This document shows, piece after piece, positions 49,493 through 58,484 of a stretch of DNA of 64,000 nt. Where the stretch lies: positions 1-64,000 of IMG/VR virus record IMGVR_UViG_3300002334_000064; one strand, 5' to 3'. The DNA comes from a virus. The position numbers were made by a program, and so were the translations under genes. Position 1 is the stretch's first letter, and the number at the start of each line of letters is the position of its first letter. Below the pieces are notes generated by a model. The model was not told the origin of the DNA. It worked only from the letters and a program-made list of their open reading frames with translations, and did not search any database.

Positions 49493-50092
49493 ATGGCTAA
49501 GAAAACAACAAGCAAGAGAACGATCGTTCGTCGTCCTAAGTCCACAATTTCAGGATCAACGCCCAAGAAGAAAACAACGACTAAGAAAACGCCAGCACGC
49601 AAGCCAAAGGCTTCAAGTGTCAAGCGGAAAGTGCAAGACGTGCCCGCTCTTACCCTTGCACCTGTTATTGATATTCAAAGTAACGCTCGCGGTATCAGTT
49701 TTAACCCGGCGGCGTTCAACACCGAAGACGACGATGAAGCAACTGCTCTTGCGGCATCGGCACATGGTACAGCGTTCGTGCGGATGCTTCATCCAAAGGG
49801 CACTGTCAAAGGGGTTACCGCAACGTCTGTTATCGCACGGCTTATGGAAGGTTGGAGGTTCTTGGTAATGGAACCGGCAACGCCTCGATATGTCGGAGTT
49901 GGTGACGTGTGCGATATGGCGGAAGAAGAAAACTTCACGCACGATGTTCGAGATGCAAGAGTTCCCCAAACAATCGAGCAAGCCGAAATGTCGTGGGAAA
50001 TCGCAATGTCTCAAGACCTGTCAGTGTTCCCTAATCACCCTGATCTTCTTAGAGGTTTTAACGCGTCACATACTCGCAAGTCAAACCTTTAA
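49493..50092 (+). CDS. Head/neck-region protein with histone H1-like tail
   Basis: A 199-residue protein. The first 48 residues are Lys-, Thr-, Pro- and Ala-rich (SGSTPKKKTTTKKTPARKPK), like the tails of histone H1 or of DNA-condensing proteins. The remainder (residues 60-199) is globular with FVRMLHPKGTVKGVTATSV. ATG 49493 has GGAG 9 nt upstream. The tail might touch packaged DNA or the portal; this is inference. Confidence 0.55.
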   Translation: MAKKTTSKRTIVRRPKSTISGSTPKKKTTTKKTPARKPKASSVKRKVQDVPALTLAPVIDIQSNARGISFNPAAFNTEDDDEATALAASAHGTAFVRMLHPKGTVKGVTATSVIARLMEGWRFLVMEPATPRYVGVGDVCDMAEEENFTHDVRDARVPQTIEQAEMSWEIAMSQDLSVFPNHPDLLRGFNASHTRKSNL

Positions 50093-50112
50093 CTGGAAAG
50101 GAATTCTGAACT

Positions 50113-50541
50113 ATGTCGTTACCGATGATGACAAAAGATAGAGCTACGTTTCAACGTGTGAACGTGACAGGTGACGAATTTGTAAACGCCATAAGAAAAA
50201 ACGAGTATGGAGAAATCGATACTTCCCAGATTGGCGGTCAGGACATACTTGATACTATTTGCACAGACTGCAAAGGGAACTGGCAACCGGGAAATCAAAT
50301 CGAAGTACCTTCTAACAGCGGACCCGGACGAACAAAGCTTGACGGCGCTTTCTTTGCAGACAGTTTTCACGATGGAAAACTTGGCGACCTAGTTTATTTC
50401 AACGGTGATGCGACTGAAGTTTATCGGGTTGCACGCGTCACACCGCGAAAAGACCCGTTCAAGAGTTCAGTCACAAAGTTCACGCGCTACGATTTCGTGA
50501 AACAAGACCCGGTAGCCGTCCGAGATAACACTGAGGATTAA
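50113..50541 (+). CDS. Neck protein candidate
   Basis: A 142-residue protein placed between capsid-linked genes and the tail-completion gene; beta-rich (LGDLVYFNGDATEVYRVARV). Head-closure role inferred from position only. AAAGGAA lies upstream. Confidence 0.55.
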   Translation: MSLPMMTKDRATFQRVNVTGDEFVNAIRKNEYGEIDTSQIGGQDILDTICTDCKGNWQPGNQIEVPSNSGPGRTKLDGAFFADSFHDGKLGDLVYFNGDATEVYRVARVTPRKDPFKSSVTKFTRYDFVKQDPVAVRDNTED

Positions 50542-50546
50542 AGCGA

Positions 50547-51116
50547 GTGCCCCCACAATCAGTATCATTTAAATTCGTTGGGGGTGATCCGCGCCGGAAC
50601 GTGGTAAAGATCGAAGACGCTGTTATCTCGGGCGTGTACGACGGCGTTACGTCTATCGGTGAGTTTGTAAAGGCGAGAGCACAACAAAACGTGACGGACC
50701 TAAGCAAAGTAGACCGAGGGACATTGCGAGCGAGCATAACAAGCGAAGTTTCTTCAGATACAAAAGGTATCACGGCATCAATATTCCCAACGGTTGCTTA
50801 TGGCGTGTGGGTTGAGTTCGGTCGGTTAGGTGCTCTCTCTTCACCGGCTGGCACTGGTAAAGATTCGGCAAAGTCTGCATTTCCACCAGTGCAAGTTATC
50901 CGTGATTGGGTTCTTCGCAACCGGGTAAAACTTGCTGTTGCAAGCGGCGATATAAACAGCGTGGCATTCTTGATCGCTCGTAAAATCTTTCGGTACGGGA
51001 TCGAACCAAAACCGTTCATGCGTCCCGCTTTCGATCTTGGTGCAACACATTTTGAGCGCGTCGTAAAAGACAATGTTGATAAACAGGTTCGTTCATTCAA
51101 GAAGGTGAAAAGATGA
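50547..51116 (+). CDS. HK97 gp10-like tail/neck completion protein
   Basis: A 189-residue protein with the family pattern: VDRGTLRASI, TASIFPTVAYGVWVEFGRLG, and PKPFMRPAFDLGATHFERVV. GTG 50547 follows GAGG by 10 nt. These proteins join head and tail in siphoviruses. It overlaps the next gene (ATGA). Confidence 0.8.
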   Translation: MPPQSVSFKFVGGDPRRNVVKIEDAVISGVYDGVTSIGEFVKARAQQNVTDLSKVDRGTLRASITSEVSSDTKGITASIFPTVAYGVWVEFGRLGALSSPAGTGKDSAKSAFPPVQVIRDWVLRNRVKLAVASGDINSVAFLIARKIFRYGIEPKPFMRPAFDLGATHFERVVKDNVDKQVRSFKKVKR

Positions 51117-51607
51117 CACACGTACATGAGCCGATAGCGGGTAGGGTTCTCACATGGGCTTTGCGGTATCTGGATACCGAAATTGTGACCGCTGCCGGTC
51201 TTGCGAGTGTCACGTATCCAACACTTAGAAAAATCGCAACGCAAGAAATGCCAACAGCTGAAGGTGTTTACCTTTCGATTGGGAACGAAGTAAGGGTTGA
51301 CGATTTTACTTCGACGTGCTCGTTTATGATAGAGGTCGTTTTGAGCGACGGGGGTAGTTCTCGCGGATACCTAGTGCGTGATTTGATTGTCAATGAATTT
51401 GATAAATATCGTCCGGGTATTGCTGGGATTGATACAGACCTACGCGTTATGTTTGGGCTTCGATTGAAATCATTGAAGCGAAGTTTACTTCAACCTTGTT
51501 CACCGTACGGTAATCAGCCAAGTGCCAACGAGCAGATTGTTGGCACCCGGTCGATTATCGGGTACACTTTCAAAGGGTCACGCGATTCAAACCTTGTGAC
51601 CCCATAA
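51113..51607 (+). CDS. Tail terminator protein candidate
   Basis: A 164-residue protein directly before the tail tube gene, the usual place of the tail terminator that caps the tube. Alpha-beta pattern (CSFMIEVVLSDGG; YLVRDLIVNEFDKYRP). Function from synteny. Confidence 0.65.
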   Translation: MTHVHEPIAGRVLTWALRYLDTEIVTAAGLASVTYPTLRKIATQEMPTAEGVYLSIGNEVRVDDFTSTCSFMIEVVLSDGGSSRGYLVRDLIVNEFDKYRPGIAGIDTDLRVMFGLRLKSLKRSLLQPCSPYGNQPSANEQIVGTRSIIGYTFKGSRDSNLVTP

Positions 51608-51671
51608 TAAAATTGTTTCGTATGTCCGCCAACATACACCCAAACCAGTTGTTTTTATTGATGTTGCTCAG

Positions 51672-51693
51672 ACAGGTTTCTTGTGAAGCCTGT
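51672..51693 (+). terminator. Attenuator-like hairpin before the tail tube gene
   Basis: ACAGGTTTC, loop TTGT, GAAGCCTGT: 9 bp with one G-U, followed by a T- and C-rich stretch. It could set the ratio of tube protein to upstream products. Confidence 0.6.
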
Positions 51694-51721
51694 TGTTCTC
51701 TTCTCTTTTTGGAGCTACACA

Positions 51722-52237
51722 ATGGCAACGCATACCATTACCGAAGCAAAGGACGGCGATAGTGTCATTCTTGGTTTGGGTCTTTTTGGAACTAAGGCGT
51801 TTGGGTCAGGCGGCAGTTTTACGGATGTTGGTTACGTCAAGGGAATTTCTCTGACGTACACACGCGAACTTGTTGAGTTCGAGTCTGCCGGTTTGCTTGT
51901 AAAACGTCTTGCGTTCCGCGACCGTATGAGCATGGAAGTTGAGATGGCTGAGGTTTCGATTGCGAACCTTGCTCTTATTATTCCCGGCACTTCATCGTCT
52001 ACTCAGATCACCTTTGGTGGCGACAAGACAATCACGCGCCTTGCAGTTCGTTTCGAACATCTTCGAGACGACAACAAGATTATTCAAGTTGACATGTACA
52101 AGACGGTTGCGTCTGGTGAAGTCAGTCTTGAATTCGCGGAAGAGGAATTCATCACCTTCCCGACCACGTTTGAAGCAGAGCTTGATACCAGCCAAACATC
52201 GGGCGAGCAGTACGGGATCATTCAGATCGTCACGTAA
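51722..52237 (+). CDS. Major tail tube protein
   Basis: A 171-residue beta-rich protein with the tube fold's look (VGYVKGISLTYTRELVEFES; MSMEVEMAEVS; EFITFPTTFEAELD). TTGGAG precedes ATG 51722. It is followed by a strong terminator and the tail-assembly chaperone, as in siphoviruses. Confidence 0.8.
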   Translation: MATHTITEAKDGDSVILGLGLFGTKAFGSGGSFTDVGYVKGISLTYTRELVEFESAGLLVKRLAFRDRMSMEVEMAEVSIANLALIIPGTSSSTQITFGGDKTITRLAVRFEHLRDDNKIIQVDMYKTVASGEVSLEFAEEEFITFPTTFEAELDTSQTSGEQYGIIQIVT

Positions 52238-52264
52238 GCCCGTCAATGCGTAAACATGCGCGGG

Positions 52265-52298
52265 CGGGATGTTTCTTGATTGAAACATCCCGTTTTTT
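52265..52298 (+). terminator. Strong terminator after the tail tube gene
   Basis: CGGGATGTTTC (52265-52275), loop TTGATT, GAAACATCCCG (52282-52292), then six T. Confidence 0.95.
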
Positions 52299-52335
52299 AC
52301 AACCTGTTTCTCAAAGTTGAATGCAAAGGAAATTT

Positions 52336-52896
52336 ATGACAGACGAACAAGTAACGGAAGTGGAAGCGGTCGAAGAAGTAGACACTTCAAAAGCGGATGC
52401 GTTTAGAGAACGACTTAAGCACTTCAGGAAAGAAGGTAATTCGGTTGTACTTGCTGAAAAGAGCGTATCAGACGCAAGCGAGTGTGTACGGTTGGGCCTT
52501 GACGATATCCTTCTCGGTGAAGTAGATATTATCTTCGATGATGAAACCACGATCCGGCTAAAACCTGTCACAGTTCGCACGGTTGGCAAGATTCAAGACT
52601 ACGAATACGAAACCGAGAAGCGGCTTAAGGGAATGAAAGAGGGAGCCGTTAGACCGAGTAATCTAAGTGATGTTCATCGTAGTTACATGCTTTTCATGTT
52701 CATTGCTAATCAACACCGAGGCGAAAAAGGCGACGGGCAAGAACCGTTTACGATTGATGAGATTTTGGACTTGCTTGATATCGAGATGATGCCAACTATC
52801 TCGGCGTTGACGAATGCGGCGCTCAACCCTTTACCCGAAGGCTTCGGAAACAAAGACGAAGCCGAAACGGAAACGGAAACGACGAACGAGACTTAA
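52336..52896 (+). CDS. Tail assembly chaperone (gpG-like)
   Basis: A 186-residue acidic protein between the tube and tape-measure genes. ATG 52336 has AAAGGA 5 nt upstream. The C-terminus is Glu/Thr-rich. Like lambda gpG it probably coats the tape measure during assembly. A slippery heptamer C-CCT-TTA at 52827-52833 allows a -1 shift into the downstream frame. Confidence 0.8.
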   Translation: MTDEQVTEVEAVEEVDTSKADAFRERLKHFRKEGNSVVLAEKSVSDASECVRLGLDDILLGEVDIIFDDETTIRLKPVTVRTVGKIQDYEYETEKRLKGMKEGAVRPSNLSDVHRSYMLFMFIANQHRGEKGDGQEPFTIDEILDLLDIEMMPTISALTNAALNPLPEGFGNKDEAETETETTNET

Positions 52897-53204
52897 ACAA
52901 AAGTTTTTGGCCTGTAATCTTCTATCAGTTTGCGAAAACCTTTGGGTGGACGCCTGAACAAGTTGGAGATTTAACGCTAATTCAACTCACGATGTACCTT
53001 GAAGAAATTTCGTATGAAGCCGAACAGATCGAGGCGAGCAGTAAGAAGAAGAGTCGCAAGGGCGGGAAGTTCGGCAAGACTGACAAAAGCAAAAACGCAC
53101 ACAAGCCAAGTAAGAACTGGCAAGGTAAAGACATTTCAAATGCAAGCGAAAAAGACTTGTTTGATATGTTTGGCGGTTCCAGTGTTGGTACTGGTAAAAA
53201 ATAA
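52827..53204 (+). CDS. gpGT extension, expressed by -1 frameshift
   Basis: The -1 frame is open from the slippery site C-CCT-TTA (52827-52833) to TAA 53202. After a basic linker it reads WPVIFYQFAKTFGWTPEQVGDL, a pattern found in chaperone T domains, then a Lys/Ser-rich end. The fusion would be about 289 residues. A small hairpin (CCGAA/TTCGG, 52835-52847) follows immediately. No ribosome site supports independent initiation. Confidence 0.75.
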   Translation, partial: PFTRRLRKQRRSRNGNGNDERDLNKSFWPVIFYQFAKTFGWTPEQVGDLTLIQLTMYLEEISYEAEQIEASSKKKSRKGGKFGKTDKSKNAHKPSKNWQGKDISNASEKDLFDMFGGSSVGTGKK

Positions 53205-53224
53205 CGAACTTGTTTCCAAACCTG

Positions 53225-53241
53225 AATTGCGAGTCGCAATT
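53225..53241. repeat. Dispersed palindrome copy 15
   Basis: AATTGCGAGTCGCAATT, 8-bp perfect arms around one base, in the gap before the tape measure gene. Confidence 0.95.
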
Positions 53242-53258
53242 ATAGAGGGACGTTAAAA

Positions 53259-56200
53259 ATGCCATCCGAAGCAGATGCAGGCAGTGTAGTTGTTAGCTTT
53301 AGGGCGGATGTGCGTAAAGCACTTTCGTCCTTTGAAGAATATAATCGTGGATTGCGGAAATCTACAGAGCAGACAAAGAGGTCTGTTAAATCGATTCGTG
53401 CCCAACTAGATAGTGTGAATACTAGCGGTGCCATCGGTGCCGGTGCTGCCGCTGCCGGTAATGGTCAAGGTATCGCGTCACTCGGTGCTAGTCTCGCCAT
53501 AGCTCGACGTGTGGGCGGTGTAACAGACGGCATCGTCAATAACTTCCAGACACTAACCATCGTTGCCGATCAAGCATTCGAGGCGGCTGGTACTTCGGTC
53601 AATGGATATTCGAGAGCATTGACCGAAGCTGGTGAAAAGTCACGCCTTGCGTTGACCGTAATGAATCGTTCGATTGCTTTACTTCCCGCCGGTGTAAGTT
53701 CTAGCGTTCAACAATCTCGTGTTTCGTTCACCAAGTTCAACAAAGACTTCGGTGAATTGGCATCGAAGACACAAACAAACGTCACGAAAATACGCAAGAG
53801 TTTGAACACCCTGAACTTGATCGTTGCGGCTGGTGTCGGTGTGGGTGTGCTGAAACTTGGCTCAGACTTTGATAAGGCGATAACGGCGGTTCGTTCGGTT
53901 ACAAAAGAAACGGTTGAAGAGTTCGAGTCTGTACGTCAGAGCGTGATTGCGATTGCGAACGATGTAGGCGTTTCCGCTGTTGATGCTGCCGTTGGTTTGA
54001 ATGATATTGTGCAATCCGGGTTTGAGGGTCAAGAAGCGTTTGACCTACTCACGGCTTCCGCTCAAACAGCACGTGCGGGCCTGATTGAAACGTCACTCGC
54101 AACGAGCGTGCTTGTGGGTACGTTGAACGCGTACCAGTTATCCGGTAGTGATGCCGCCGAAGTATCTGGTAAGCTCATCAAAGCCGTTGACGTTGGTATC
54201 TTCACGTTCCAAGAACTGGCAACGAGTATCGGCAACGTCACGCCGATTGCGTTTGCTGCCGGTGTCGAACTTGAAGAGCTTCTAGCTATCTTGTCATCGC
54301 TCACTTTGAGTGGTCTAGGATTCACCGAAGCAACCACGCAGTTGCGAGCCGCAATTGTCGCACTGCTGAAACCACAAGAACAAGCGGCTAAGAGAATCAA
54401 GGAGGTTCTTGGTGTATCCGCTGAAGCCGCAATTCGTGTCAACGGTTTCGCTGACACGTTGCAACGTCTGGTTGAATCGGCCAATGGTTCCAACGAAGCG
54501 CTTGCGAAAATCTTCCCGAACATCCGAGCGTTGCAAGGTCTTGTTTCTCTTGCCGCTACAGGGTTTAAAGACCTGAACAGCACCATTGAAGTACTTGGCA
54601 ATTCTGGTGCGGCTTCACTCAAGCGTGTTCTTGAGATTCAATCCGGTTCGTTCTCTCAGCTTGCGGGTGAGATTCGTAGACAACTCGGCAACCAGTTGAT
54701 TAAGGTGTTTGAGAAAAACAGAAAAACAATCGTTGGTATGACAGCAAGTGTTCTTGAGTTTACGAAAGCAAACCGTGATAGCGTGTTTGCACTCGTTGCG
54801 ATTGGCGCTGCCATTGGTGTCGTGGCGGTTGGGCTGCTCGTATTGAAGGGTGCGTTGTTTGTAACTGAGGTTGCACTAGCTGGTGTAGTAAGAGTGTCGA
54901 AAACCCTTGCGGCCATTCAGAGCGGCGAGCTTGCAAAGTCGTTTGCTTCAACCGCTTTAAAGCTTCGCAATTTGGTCTTCTCTCAAACCGCGTACGCTGC
55001 AAACTCTGCCGTTCTGTTGTCTAGCACTAAGGGACTTTCAAGAGCGTTCCCTGTATTTACCAAAGCCGCGATCCAATCAACCAATGCTATCAAGGCTCTA
55101 AATATTGCGCAGATCGCATCCAATCTTTCTTTCAAGGTTGGAACGGCAAGAGTAATTGCACACGCAACCGCACTTAAAGCCGCTGCCGTTGCCGCTGTTA
55201 TTGCAACTGGTAATTTCCTTGCAATGAGTGTTGCCGCTGCCGCTGCTGTTTCACCTATTGCCGTGATTGCATTAGCGGCAGGCACCGCGTTGGTTGCGTT
55301 CAATATCGGTCGTTGGTTATCGCCTTGGAAACGAGCTAACGATGAAGCTGAAAAACAGATTGAAGCACTAGAAAAAATCAGTGATATTCAAGACGGGATA
55401 CAACAAAGACTCAGTAGGCGCGGTGCTATTACTCCCGAATCTGATACCGCTATTCGGCAAATTAAAACCATTCAAGAACTTCGTAATGAACTGGCCGATG
55501 CTCTTACGGCGTACAATGTAGGTATTGATGGTGCCGCTGCCAAGGTCACAGGGTTGCGAAACGAGCTTGCAAAAGTTGGTGAGACATTTAATAGCGATGA
55601 CCTTCGCAAAGTTCTCGGTGATCGGATCGAAGGTCTTACCCAGATTGTTATAACTGAACGCGCGAAACTTGCGGAAGCGGCTGGTGAGGCTATCGCTTCA
55701 TCCGCATCTTCGCAGGTACTACTTGTAAGCGCGGGGTTTAAAGAAGGTGACATATTAAAGGCAACAAAAGCGTTGCGTGATCTTGATTTGATATTGACAC
55801 AGATGGCCGAAGATTCTAATAAAAGTACTGCGAATCTCGAACAGTTCGCCGCACTGCTCGCAGAGACAGAGACAAATACGCTCGGTGCTCGTGATGCTCT
55901 TGATAGTTTCGTTGACAGTCTGAGAACTGCGAACCTTTCACCGTTCCAACAATCTTTGAAATCCGTAATGGAAGACGAACAGCAGCTTGAAAAAGAATTC
56001 GAGAATCTAGCGAGTCAACTACGCAACACGCTTGAGAATATCATCCCGCCCGAGACAATCAATCAACTGATTCCGAAGATTGCACCGAACCCGGACATTG
56101 CACAACGTCTGTTGTTGGGTGGAACGAAAGAAGAGATTTCAAAATTCTTGCTTGACGCAATCGTTGCGTCCCGAGACGATATCAAATCGCTCTTTGATTT

Positions 56201-57926
56201 CTTGCGTCTGGAAATCACAAATTCGCAGATTGATTCGATCAAGAACATCCTGAAGAGTTACGACCTTTTACAAAGCGGTTTTCTTGAAGTAGAGACGGCA
56301 CTAACCGATATCGTTTCTGAAGAATCCGATAAGCGTACCGAAGTCGCTATCGAGGCCAACGAGAAGTTGATATCACTTCAGATTGAACGGTTGCGGCTTG
56401 AAGGTAAAGAACTTGAGTCTTCTTTGCTACAGGTAGAACGTAGGTACAAGAACGAACAGAAACGTATTCGTGAAACCGGGAACCTTGCTAAGAGAATCCG
56501 AGCGGCTGAAGGTCAGATTATCGAAGCGCAGGCCGAAGGTGAAGCCGCAAGAGTTCAGCAACTTAGAGCCGAAATTGATGCACTTACACAATTGCAGGCA
56601 GATCAGATATCCGAACTTGATCGCTTGCGTGACGCTTCGCTTGATAAGGAAATGAAACGCGAGAAGAATCGGATTGAAAATACCGAAGACGGACGTAAAG
56701 CCAAGAAGAAAGCACAACAAGAAGAACGGGTAGGTGAGCTTGAGTCACAACGCGTAGAACTGAAGGGGCAGATTGCAAAGGCCAAGGAAAATGGTTTACT
56801 CAGAACCGAACTTGTGTTGAAGCAAAAACTGATCGAAACAGAACGCGAGATTGTTAACATCACAGATCAACGAATCGAAGATGAGCTTGATTTGATTGAA
56901 TCTTCTGACAGGGTGCTTGAAAATCTCAGAGCACAGTTTGAAACACTCCGAAGAATCAACGGATCACGCGAGGAATACAACGACCTGTTGAAAGATGCAG
57001 AGCGTAAGCTGGTCGGAACCAACAGTGTGCTTGATGCCCGTGAGGCTATCCGTGGACGGCTTGAGGACGCGGATACCGTGGATGAGGCCGATAGTTTCAA
57101 GAAGGCGGCAGGGAGCGTTCTACGGTCTCGCGGTCAATCACTGCAAACCAGACGCGGAGAGCTTCAGAACGAGCTTGGGCGTACGAAAGATTCAGGACGT
57201 AGAGAAGAAATTCTTACGGAGCTTGAAGCGGTTGATAAAGAACTTCGGAACCTTGTTGAGAAGCTTCGGATTCTTGATGACGAGTACGACCGAACGATTG
57301 AAGTACTCAAGAAAGAACAGGCAGAGCGCGAGCGTCAGGTACAAGAGAAGAGCATTCGTGAGCGTGGTAAAGACGCGGGACTCACGGACGAGGAAATTGA
57401 TGAAGAGGTAGACAAGAGAACCGGTAAGGACTTAAAGCCAATCTCTGATAAACAGAAAGAACGCACGGAAAGGAACCTTCGCAAGCGCGGTGATCTAGAA
57501 GACGATGAAGAGGTCATCGGTATCAAGAACGGTCGCCCGGTCATAGGTAAGAAACTCGCACCGGAACGTGAAGAAGGTTTACAGGTGCCTGAAGTTGGGA
57601 CAGACGATTTGCAACCGGGCGGAACAGACAACATTCCCGGTATCCGAGACGTTCCGATTTCACCGGGTGCTGTTCCCACAACACCGGACGCGGTTAGAGG
57701 TATTGAGAAAACAACCGATAGTCTTGAGAAAATCGGAACACAAATCGAATCCGGGATTTCGGCGTTCCAAGACTCCCTTAATTCTTTACAGACAACGGCA
57801 GTTGATACGTTTACAATCATCAACGGCAAGCTTGAAGAACTTGCGGCAGTGACAAACGAGCACACGACGCAACTTGAAGAACAGAGATCGCGGGCCGAGT
57901 CCGTGAGGATCGAAGGGAGAAGATAA
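53259..57926 (+). CDS. Tail tape measure protein
   Basis: A 1555-residue protein. Residues about 205-370 match the TP901-type tape measure core (FDKAITAVRSVTKET, VGLNDIVQSGFEGQEAFDL, TSIGNVTPIAFAAGVELEELLAILSSL). Hydrophobic segments lie near 507-540 and 645-690; the C-terminal half (from about 1000) is long coiled-coil. Length sets tail length; this would give a tail of the order of 200 nm by the usual 1.5 angstrom-per-residue rule. One variant palindrome (54340) encodes LRAAI. Confidence 0.93.
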   Translation: MPSEADAGSVVVSFRADVRKALSSFEEYNRGLRKSTEQTKRSVKSIRAQLDSVNTSGAIGAGAAAAGNGQGIASLGASLAIARRVGGVTDGIVNNFQTLTIVADQAFEAAGTSVNGYSRALTEAGEKSRLALTVMNRSIALLPAGVSSSVQQSRVSFTKFNKDFGELASKTQTNVTKIRKSLNTLNLIVAAGVGVGVLKLGSDFDKAITAVRSVTKETVEEFESVRQSVIAIANDVGVSAVDAAVGLNDIVQSGFEGQEAFDLLTASAQTARAGLIETSLATSVLVGTLNAYQLSGSDAAEVSGKLIKAVDVGIFTFQELATSIGNVTPIAFAAGVELEELLAILSSLTLSGLGFTEATTQLRAAIVALLKPQEQAAKRIKEVLGVSAEAAIRVNGFADTLQRLVESANGSNEALAKIFPNIRALQGLVSLAATGFKDLNSTIEVLGNSGAASLKRVLEIQSGSFSQLAGEIRRQLGNQLIKVFEKNRKTIVGMTASVLEFTKANRDSVFALVAIGAAIGVVAVGLLVLKGALFVTEVALAGVVRVSKTLAAIQSGELAKSFASTALKLRNLVFSQTAYAANSAVLLSSTKGLSRAFPVFTKAAIQSTNAIKALNIAQIASNLSFKVGTARVIAHATALKAAAVAAVIATGNFLAMSVAAAAAVSPIAVIALAAGTALVAFNIGRWLSPWKRANDEAEKQIEALEKISDIQDGIQQRLSRRGAITPESDTAIRQIKTIQELRNELADALTAYNVGIDGAAAKVTGLRNELAKVGETFNSDDLRKVLGDRIEGLTQIVITERAKLAEAAGEAIASSASSQVLLVSAGFKEGDILKATKALRDLDLILTQMAEDSNKSTANLEQFAALLAETETNTLGARDALDSFVDSLRTANLSPFQQSLKSVMEDEQQLEKEFENLASQLRNTLENIIPPETINQLIPKIAPNPDIAQRLLLGGTKEEISKFLLDAIVASRDDIKSLFDFLRLEITNSQIDSIKNILKSYDLLQSGFLEVETALTDIVSEESDKRTEVAIEANEKLISLQIERLRLEGKELESSLLQVERRYKNEQKRIRETGNLAKRIRAAEGQIIEAQAEGEAARVQQLRAEIDALTQLQADQISELDRLRDASLDKEMKREKNRIENTEDGRKAKKKAQQEERVGELESQRVELKGQIAKAKENGLLRTELVLKQKLIETEREIVNITDQRIEDELDLIESSDRVLENLRAQFETLRRINGSREEYNDLLKDAERKLVGTNSVLDAREAIRGRLEDADTVDEADSFKKAAGSVLRSRGQSLQTRRGELQNELGRTKDSGRREEILTELEAVDKELRNLVEKLRILDDEYDRTIEVLKKEQAERERQVQEKSIRERGKDAGLTDEEIDEEVDKRTGKDLKPISDKQKERTERNLRKRGDLEDDEEVIGIKNGRPVIGKKLAPEREEGLQVPEVGTDDLQPGGTDNIPGIRDVPISPGAVPTTPDAVRGIEKTTDSLEKIGTQIESGISAFQDSLNSLQTTAVDTFTIINGKLEELAAVTNEHTTQLEEQRSRAESVRIEGRR
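54340..54356. repeat. Dispersed palindrome copy 16 (one arm mismatch)
   Basis: AGTTGCGAGCCGCAATT inside the tape measure gene. Confidence 0.75.
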
Positions 57927-57927
57927 G

Positions 57928-58452
57928 ATGGCTTCGGTGGTTCCATATCTATTGACGTTCAAAGGGAATTGGGCGGGGTCTACTGAAGTCGCACTTTCCT
58001 TTGAAAACGGTTCACACGAATCTGTTTCGGGTGGGGGTCTTCCCGCGTTTATCACTCCGCAACAAAACCCGGTTGGTGTGTACTATTGGAACATCAAAGG
58101 TTTCTTCGCGGAAACAGAGAGCCAAGTACACGACAATGCGGCACAGACACAAGCTCTTGTTGTAAGTGAATTGGGTTTAGCTGACACAATAACGGAACAT
58201 TTGGGTTTCTTCCCGCCGATTGAAAAGCGGTTAGCACGCGGTGGTGTTACGCTTTGGTCACCACATGATAACGCCGGTTCACTGAAGCTCTATCGAGGCC
58301 CAACAGGTGACTACGCGGGCGGGAACGCGGTAACCCTTTCGAGCGAATGTTGGTTGAAAAAATACAACGCGACTACAGGCGGAAGAAACGGGATTGCAAC
58401 AATTGATTACCAATTTGTTTCAAGTAGAAACCCCGTCGATTACATTGTCTGA
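57928..58452 (+). CDS. Distal tail protein candidate
   Basis: A 174-residue protein right after the tape measure; beta-rich (YLLTFKGNWAGSTEVALSFENG; VTLWSPHDNAGSLKLYRG). Position suggests a tail-tip protein. Its TGA shares an A with a palindrome copy. Confidence 0.6.
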   Translation: MASVVPYLLTFKGNWAGSTEVALSFENGSHESVSGGGLPAFITPQQNPVGVYYWNIKGFFAETESQVHDNAAQTQALVVSELGLADTITEHLGFFPPIEKRLARGGVTLWSPHDNAGSLKLYRGPTGDYAGGNAVTLSSECWLKKYNATTGGRNGIATIDYQFVSSRNPVDYIV

Positions 58453-58468
58453 ATTGCGACTCGCAATT
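58452..58468. repeat. Dispersed palindrome copy 17
   Basis: AATTGCGACTCGCAATT; first A shared with the TGA of the distal-tail candidate. Confidence 0.95.
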
Positions 58469-58484
58469 ACCCGAGGAAAACAAA

